From JABGQS01 sp963666505 (lineage in GTDB: Bacteria; Bacillota; Clostridia; Christensenellales; SZUA-584): a stretch of DNA of 64,000 nucleotides. Position numbers and translations under genes: made by a program. Location: NCBI GenBank assembly GCA_963666505.2, contig CAXXXL010000002.1, positions 310,001 through 374,000 of the forward strand, written 5' to 3'. Under the pieces are notes generated by a model, which saw only the letters and a list, made by a program, of their open reading frames with translations, was not told the origin of the DNA and ran no database searches. Of the stretch, positions 58,870-64,000 are shown one piece after another (position 1 is the stretch's first letter; the number at the start of each line of letters is the position of its first letter).

Positions 58870-59847
58870 TTATTTATAGAGAGACTTCTTCACCGCTTCG
58901 ACTATCTCATCCACCTGCGGTACAACTGCGTTCTCCAGCCCCAGGTTGAACGGCAGCGTGCAATATTTTGCACCCAGCCTCTCCGGCGGAGCATCAAGAT
59001 ATTTAAACGCTCTCTGCGTTACTTCTGCAGCAATCTCTGCGCCCGGGCCCTGATATTTATGTGCTTCATGCACGGTTATCAGCCTGCCCGTTTTCTTTAC
59101 AGACTCTACAATAGTGTCTATATCAAGCGGCACTAACGTACGAGGGTCGATGACCTCAACGGATATCCCCTCTTTTTCAAGCTTCTCTGCAGCTTCCATA
59201 GCTTTGCTAACATAAAGAAGTGTTGCGACTATCGTAGCATCTGTGCCCTCGCGAAGTATATTAGCTTTACCGAAAGGAATCTCAAAGTTCTCGTCTTCCG
59301 GCACTTCGCCCTTGGTTGCATACAGCGCCTTGTGCTCAAAGAACATTATCGGGTTGTCGTCTCGTATTGCTGTTCTGAGAAGTCCCGCAGCATCCGCCGG
59401 GCTGGACGGACATACTACCTTCATGCCCGGGATGTGCATAAACAACGCTTCAACAGACTGTGAATGCTGTCCTGCGTTTCCTCTTCCTATTCCCTGCTGC
59501 CCTCTGACGACTAGCGGCACCTTTGCATTCCCGCCGAACATATACCTTATCTTTGCTGCCTGGTTCAATAGCTGATCCATGGAAACATATACGAAGTCCA
59601 TATACATTAGCTCAACAATAGGCCTCATTCCGGCGCATGCAGCGCCAACTCCCGCTCCGACTATAGCACTTTCGGATATAGGCGTGTTCCTTACTCTCTC
59701 TTTGCCAAACTCGGTAATCAGCCCGCGTGTACACCCGAATATACCGCCCTGTTCAGCGATGTCTTCTCCCATTATGAAGATATCGTTGTCTTTTCTCATT
59801 TCCTGTGCAATACAATCTTTAATTGCCTGTGCATATGTCTTTATCAT
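58870..59847 (-). CDS. acoB: Thiamin-diphosphate dehydrogenase E1 beta subunit (AcoB/PdhB-like)
   Basis: 325 residues. IMGEDIAEQGGIFGCTRGLI, RNTPISESAIVGAGVGAAC and FFEHKALYATKGEVPE are E1-beta motifs, and the transketolase C-terminal domain follows (DATIVATLLYVSKAMEAAE). With E1 alpha it makes the hydroxyethyl-ThDP intermediate. Ends adjoin those of E1 alpha (overlap of start and stop). The acetoin reading is the best guess; pyruvate is possible. Confidence 0.88.
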   Translation of the reverse strand: MIKTYAQAIKDCIAQEMRKDNDIFIMGEDIAEQGGIFGCTRGLITEFGKERVRNTPISESAIVGAGVGAACAGMRPIVELMYMDFVYVSMDQLLNQAAKIRYMFGGNAKVPLVVRGQQGIGRGNAGQHSQSVEALFMHIPGMKVVCPSSPADAAGLLRTAIRDDNPIMFFEHKALYATKGEVPEDENFEIPFGKANILREGTDATIVATLLYVSKAMEAAEKLEKEGISVEVIDPRTLVPLDIDTIVESVKKTGRLITVHEAHKYQGPGAEIAAEVTQRAFKYLDAPPERLGAKYCTLPFNLGLENAVVPQVDEIVEAVKKSLYK

Positions 59848-60819
59848 TTACGACACCTCACCTTCATAAAAAACATCGTCCAAAACATGTGCCGGGTCCG
59901 GCTCAGGGCTGCTCAGTGCAAACTCTGCAGCTTCTTCCACAGCTGCATCCGCCGCCGCTTCAATATCGCTGAGTTCTTTTTCTGTTGCTATCTTTTCATC
60001 CAGCATATATTTTCTCAGACGCTTTATCGGACACTTTTCCACCCACTCTGCAACCTGCTCACGTGTACGGTACACTTCCGGGTCACCTGTCCAGTGCCCC
60101 TTCCACCTATACGTCTTGCACTCAATGAGCGTCGGGCCTTTGCCGGCCTTTGCACGCTTCAATGCTTTTTCGGCTGCGTCATATATGGCAAGCACGTCAT
60201 TTCCATCCACTGTCACTCCCGGGATGTCATAGCCCTTGCCCCTTACGCCAATATCCTTTACGGAAGTGCTCGTCTCAACAGGAACGCTGATAGCAAACGA
60301 GTTGTTCTCACATACAAATATCGCAGGCAGTTTCCATACCGAAGCTAAGTTTATGCTTTCGTGGAACGTGCCCTGGTTGCTTGCGCCGTCTCCAAAGAAA
60401 GAAACAGCAACCTGATCCGTTCCCTTAAGCTTAGCTGCCAGCGCCCCGCCGACTGCGATAGGTATTCCGCCGCCTACTATTGCATTGGCACCAAGGTTAC
60501 CTTTTTTTAAGTCAGCTATGTGCATAGAGCCGCCTCTGCCTTTGCAAAAGCCTGTTTCTTTGCCCATAAGCTCCGCCATAGCTCTGTTTAAGTCGCCGCT
60601 TTTGGCTATTCCATGTCCGTGTCCTCTGTGCGTGCTTGTGATATAGTCGTTGTCTCTCAGCAATGAAATAACTGTTGCAGCTATGGCTTCTTCTCCTATA
60701 TACAGATGCACAGATCCACGCAGCTTGTTCGCTTCAAATAACTTAAAGGCTTTTTCCTCAAACTTGCGGATCTCATTCATCTTAGTATAGATCCACAGTA
60801 ATTTGTCCTTCTTGATCAT
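59848..60819 (-). CDS. acoA: Thiamin-diphosphate dehydrogenase E1 alpha subunit (AcoA/PdhA-like)
   Basis: 323 residues. HLYIGEEAIAATVISLLRDN and STHRGHGHGIAKSGDLNR are the substrate side, and FFGDGASNQGTFHESINLA the ThDP-binding GDG-N loop; CENNSFAISVPVETST follows. These match acetoin dehydrogenase E1 alpha and related PDH subunits. Acetoin would be split to acetaldehyde and acetyl-CoA in the complex. It lies just upstream of E1 beta, after sucD. Confidence 0.9.
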   Translation of the reverse strand: MIKKDKLLWIYTKMNEIRKFEEKAFKLFEANKLRGSVHLYIGEEAIAATVISLLRDNDYITSTHRGHGHGIAKSGDLNRAMAELMGKETGFCKGRGGSMHIADLKKGNLGANAIVGGGIPIAVGGALAAKLKGTDQVAVSFFGDGASNQGTFHESINLASVWKLPAIFVCENNSFAISVPVETSTSVKDIGVRGKGYDIPGVTVDGNDVLAIYDAAEKALKRAKAGKGPTLIECKTYRWKGHWTGDPEVYRTREQVAEWVEKCPIKRLRKYMLDEKIATEKELSDIEAAADAAVEEAAEFALSSPEPDPAHVLDDVFYEGEVS

Positions 60820-60861
60820 ACGGATCCCCTTTCTTTTTGGAAGTACTGAGCTTCCCTTCCC

Positions 60862-61734
60862 TTAAACTCCAAGTTCTTTTAGTATCTCAACAATATGCAC
60901 CGTACTCTCCGCAATCCGGCAGCCCGCTGCAATCAAAACTTTTTCCTTGTTCTCTGCGCTTCCCGTTCCGTCTGCCGAAACGATAGCACCTGCGTGTCCC
61001 ATGCTTCTGCCCTTCGGGGCATTCTTTCCGGCGATAAGTGCCACTACCGGCTTAGATATATTGTCCTTTATATACTGCGCCGCAAGTTCTTCTTCGCTTC
61101 CGCCTATCTCGCCTATTATCACGATGGCTTTTGTCTGCTCGTCGGCTTCGAAATCACCAAGCAAGTCTACAAACGTAGAGCCGGGTATCATGTCGCCGCC
61201 AACGCCAATGCATGTAGACTGTCCGATACCTTCATTAGTCATCATAAATACCGTCTCATAACAGTTGGTTGCGCTTCTCGACATTATTCCAACACTGCCC
61301 GGAGAAAATATCCTGTGTGCCATAAATCCTGCTTTAGATTTACCCGGCGAAATTATACCGAAGGAATTCGGTCCAAACAGCCTAGTTCCTTTCATCTTTG
61401 CAAGATGATAACACTCCATCATGTCATGCACCGGCGTATGTTCAGATATCGTAAGCACCGCCGGCACTCCTGCGTCGATTGCTTCGTGCACTCCTGCCGG
61501 CGTAAACTTTGCCGGAACAAATATAACACTTGCGTTTGCATCCGTCTTGTCCATTGCTTCCCTTACAGTGTCATAGACCGGAACGCCCAGCACTTCCTGA
61601 CCGCCTTTGCCCGGTGTAACACCTGCAACAACGTTGGTGCCGTATTCTAGCATCTGCTCGGTATGGAAGCTTCCTTCCCTGCCTGTGATGCCCTGTACAA
61701 TAAGTTTAGTGTTTTCATCAATTATAATACTCAT
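60862..61734 (-). CDS. sucD: Succinyl-CoA ligase-type alpha subunit (ADP-forming acyl-CoA synthetase)
   Basis: 290 residues. IVQGITGREGSFHTEQMLEYG is the CoA-binding Rossmann loop, GPNSFGIISPGKSKAGFMAH follows, GGDMIPGSTFVDLLGDFE contacts nucleotide and the phospho-His is in GHAGAIVS. Some residues differ from classic SucD (SRSATNCYE for SRSGTLTYE), so the acyl group may not be succinyl; acetate or another acid is possible. The start overlaps the sucC stop (ATGA). Confidence 0.9.
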   Translation of the reverse strand: MSIIIDENTKLIVQGITGREGSFHTEQMLEYGTNVVAGVTPGKGGQEVLGVPVYDTVREAMDKTDANASVIFVPAKFTPAGVHEAIDAGVPAVLTISEHTPVHDMMECYHLAKMKGTRLFGPNSFGIISPGKSKAGFMAHRIFSPGSVGIMSRSATNCYETVFMMTNEGIGQSTCIGVGGDMIPGSTFVDLLGDFEADEQTKAIVIIGEIGGSEEELAAQYIKDNISKPVVALIAGKNAPKGRSMGHAGAIVSADGTGSAENKEKVLIAAGCRIAESTVHIVEILKELGV

Positions 61735-62875
61735 ACGGCGCTCCTCTCTGCAAGCGCATCCACGCCCTGCGGTATGCTATCCACAGCCGTCACGCCGTCT
61801 ATGGTTTCAATGACCTTAAGTCCCTGCTGTTTGTTCGTTCCTTCTATCCTTATAATAACGTTCTTTTTAATATCACATGCTTCCAGCGCCATCTTTACAC
61901 CCTTAGCAACCTCGTCGCATCGTGTGATACCGCCGAATATGCTTATAAGCAGCGTATCAATGTCCTGCCCGCAAAGAACTATCCTGACTGCCTCTTTAAT
62001 TCTTTGTGCGGTTGCACCACCGCCAAGGTCAAGCGCAGCGCCAACTTTCATACCCTTCTTAGATATCAGGTCTATACAGCTCATCAGCATTCCCGAACCG
62101 TTCGACATAACAGCGATGTTACCGCCCTCTTCGATTGGTATATATAAAAAGTCAAATGAAGCTGCCTCTGCTACCAGCGGCTCAACAGGCAGTGTCTTTG
62201 CAAACTCTGCTATATCCGGCAGCCGGAACAGAGCACTGTCGTCTATGTCCACCTTGCCGTCCAGCGCCAGTATGCCTTCCTTTTCGTCCAGCACCAGCGG
62301 GTTTATCTCAGCCAGCATGCAGCTGTAGTCCATAAACATCTTATAAAGGTTCTGCAGCAGTGTTTTAAAGCCTTCCTGCTTGCCTATGCCCGATACGGTC
62401 TCGATATACCTTACAACATAATCTGTTATCCCAAGCATCGGGTTCACTGGTATGCGAAGTATCTTTTCAGGGTCAGTCTTTGGCAACTTCTTCGATGTCA
62501 ACTCCGCCCATAGCAGAGAATATGATAAGTGGGCACTTAGACAGCCGGTCAAGCATTATGGAAAGATACCATTCCACTTTCGGGTCCGCTTTTTCCACAA
62601 CATACAGCTTGTTTACTTTAAGTCCTTTCAGCTCTGAAAATAGCAGCTTGTCAACTATCCCCTGCGCTTCCTTGCGAATCCTGCGCAAACTGTATGCCGC
62701 CCGCCTTGCCACGACCGCCCACCTGTACCTGGGCTTTTATAACGACAGGATAAGATAATCCTGCGCTTTTGATCTGTCCCTTTACGTCCCGCGCATCATC
62801 TATCACGACACCCTTTTTGACGGGGATGCCGAATTTAGCAAAAAGCTCCTGCGCTTTGTATTCAAGCAGTTTCAT
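61731..62875 (-). pseudogene. sucC: Succinyl-CoA ligase-type beta subunit with two frameshifts
   Basis: Three frames together give a SucC of the expected length: MKLLEYKAQELFAKFGIPV...GRGKAGGIQFA, then RIRKEAQGIVDKLLFSE...GGVDIEEVAK, then TDPEKILRIPVNPML to the end. The first shift lies near 62677-62692 and the second near 62470-62481, where an extra G in AAAGACTGACC puts a stop just after GGVDIEEVAKD. Each is one extra base. The rest is intact, including an ATP-grasp core and the ISIFGGITRCDEVAKG segment, so either sequencing error or recent loss is possible. It is adjacent to intact sucD. Confidence 0.88.
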
Positions 62876-62878
62876 CCG

Positions 62879-64000
62879 TTACTCTCCCCAAATCACTTCG
62901 TCGCTCGGCTGCTCGCCCGGAATCTCATAAGCTATCCTCGATACGTTTATCAGGTGCTTGAATGTCAGGTTTTCAGATATCGAGTTGTTGCCCCAGCTTC
63001 CGCACCCAAGTGTAGTTGTTGCGTTCAGCGAATTAACAAAGCTTCCGCCGTTCATCGTTGCGCATATCTGGTTTACAAGCAGTCTGCTTATCGGCAGTGT
63101 AACTCCCGCATATTCAATATGCTCGGTATTGTTAGAATGAACGATAGCGCTGTGGCCTTTGCCTTCAACGTTAAGGTTGCATAGCGCTATATCAACAGCC
63201 TGCTCCCATGTCTCATACTCATAAGCGGACATCACGTTGCACATCTTTTCTTTGCTGAACAGATCGGCTTCACCGCACTTGTCCGGTTTGACTATTATGA
63301 CTTTTGTGCCTTTTGGCAACTCTATTCCCGCCATCTTCGCAATTGTTTCGATAGGCTGCCCGACGACGTCTTTGCTCATGTGACCGTCTGTAAACAGCGT
63401 ATTGCGAAGAGCATCCAGTTCCTGCTTTTTATCAGTATAGTAAGCGCCGTTGAATACGAACGCCGCCATAACTTTGTCGAAGTCGTCTTTGTGCGCTATA
63501 ACGGTCTGTTCGCCCGAGCAGATGATACCGTTGTCGAATGTGCGTCCGGTAATGGCTTTTTTTGCCGCCTCGTTGAAATCAACGTCACGATCGATTATAC
63601 ACTGCACGTTGCCGGCGCCCACACCGAAGCTCGGTTTGCCCGAAGAATATGCAGCCTTTACCATGCCCATTCCTCCGGTCGCTATAACGACGTCTACCTT
63701 CTTCATAAGCTCGCCTGTCAGGTCTATAGACGGCTCTTCAATAGTAATGTATATATCTCTTGGTACACCCATCTTATCAAGCTGCGCCCAATACATATCC
63801 TGCATTTCTTTGGCACATTTCTTCGCCCTCGGATGCGGAGCAATTATAATAGAGTTGCGGCCCTTGACTGCAAACATAGCGTTGCACATAGGCGTAACTA
63901 TAGGGTTCGTACAAGGAGTTACCGCTCCGACCACTCCCATCGGCTTTGCTACTTCAACCAGTCCTTCTTCTTTAAGATGTCTTAGAATGCCAACCGACTT
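62879..64000 (-). CDS. CoA-acylating aldehyde dehydrogenase (5' end outside window)
   Basis: Partial at the N-terminus: the open frame runs past the window end. GVVGAVTPCTNPIVTPMCNA, KGRNSIIIAPHPRAKKC and the catalytic Cys in NGIICSGEQTVIA are typical of acylating aldehyde dehydrogenases (succinate-semialdehyde SucD, SauS or EutE-like). It converts an aldehyde, CoA and NAD to acyl-CoA. It lies upstream of sucCD in the same direction with 3 bp between it and sucC. Confidence 0.9.
   Translation of the reverse strand, partial: KSVGILRHLKEEGLVEVAKPMGVVGAVTPCTNPIVTPMCNAMFAVKGRNSIIIAPHPRAKKCAKEMQDMYWAQLDKMGVPRDIYITIEEPSIDLTGELMKKVDVVIATGGMGMVKAAYSSGKPSFGVGAGNVQCIIDRDVDFNEAAKKAITGRTFDNGIICSGEQTVIAHKDDFDKVMAAFVFNGAYYTDKKQELDALRNTLFTDGHMSKDVVGQPIETIAKMAGIELPKGTKVIIVKPDKCGEADLFSKEKMCNVMSAYEYETWEQAVDIALCNLNVEGKGHSAIVHSNNTEHIEYAGVTLPISRLLVNQICATMNGGSFVNSLNATTTLGCGSWGNNSISENLTFKHLINVSRIAYEIPGEQPSDEVIWGE

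Noticed and set aside
62473..62712. Separate small protein in the second frame of the sucC region
   Set aside because: It is the middle piece of SucC seen after a frameshift, continuous in sequence with the pieces on either side.
1..64000. CRISPR array, rRNA operon or prophage
   Set aside because: No regularly spaced repeats, no rRNA-like sequence and no phage structural genes were seen; only the integrase scrap and one insertion sequence are mobile.

Overview
The window looks like a chromosomal segment of an anaerobic, low-to-mid GC Firmicute of the Clostridia. The support is a CIRCE-controlled groESL, DegV, SEC-C, YjdF and DUF5058 family proteins, a SleB-type cell wall hydrolase, TTGACA/TATAAT-type promoters with strong Shine-Dalgarno sites, a K+-dependent membrane pyrophosphatase and a CoA-acylating aldehyde dehydrogenase. 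A placement near Eubacteriales Family XIII/Anaerovoracaceae is a guess. Both window edges cut genes: an FGGY sugar kinase on the left and an acylating aldehyde dehydrogenase on the right. Most genes lie on the minus strand.

Layout. 0-2.3 kb: SorC-type regulator and FGGY kinase. 2.3-3.1 kb: tyrosine-recombinase remnant beside four minus-strand tRNAs (Leu, Gly, Gly, Lys) with their own promoter and terminator. 3.1-7.5 kb: SEC-C protein, NADP-type isocitrate dehydrogenase, a SleB-like hydrolase with a very long lysine-rich cytoplasmic part, and flavodoxin. 7.8-16.3 kb: F-type ATP synthase operon atpI-B-E-F-A-G-D-C behind two acyltransferase-like genes. There is no free delta gene; the delta C-terminal domain is fused to the N-terminus of alpha, and alpha also carries an acidic tail. 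16.4-31.3 kb: epimerase, argJ, amidohydrolase, two DUF4203-like membrane proteins, small zincin, cupin, HD protein, an AT-rich PLD-nuclease pair, a four-gene operon (DUF362, GNAT, phosphoglycerate mutase, Fe-ADH), sugar-binding lipoprotein, YjdF with a probable yjdF riboswitch, sirtuin and DegV. 31.4-34.0 kb: an AT-rich Rad50/RloC-like ATPase. 34-42.9 kb: M20 peptidase with two membrane proteins, AEC carrier, flavin reductase, MBL hydrolase, NlpC/P60 lipoprotein and GNATs.

42.9-44.6 kb: a complete IS1182-type insertion sequence with 15-bp perfect inverted repeats and a 5-bp target duplication, which splits rarD after codon 8. 44.8-47.5 kb: groESL with CIRCE, and dCMP deaminase. 47.7-52.4 kb: a type IIA topoisomerase pair with Arg at the quinolone-determining Ser position and a GyrA box in an unusual place. 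52.5-54.5 kb: membrane pyrophosphatase of the K+-dependent class. 54.9-64 kb: a minus-strand cluster of acylating aldehyde dehydrogenase, SucC (two frameshifts), SucD, E1alpha, E1beta, E2, E3 and a LarA-like protein. The dehydrogenase genes suit acetoin (or pyruvate) oxidation to acetyl-CoA, the aldehyde dehydrogenase would take acetaldehyde to acetyl-CoA, and SucCD could recover ATP from the thioester; this pathway is inferred.

The most unusual items are the delta-alpha ATP synthase fusion, the solo zinc-hook ATPase with an anticodon-nuclease-like C-terminus, the topoisomerase A subunit, the freshly disrupted rarD, and an apparently leaderless NlpC/P60 lipoprotein gene. No rRNA and no CRISPR array were seen.
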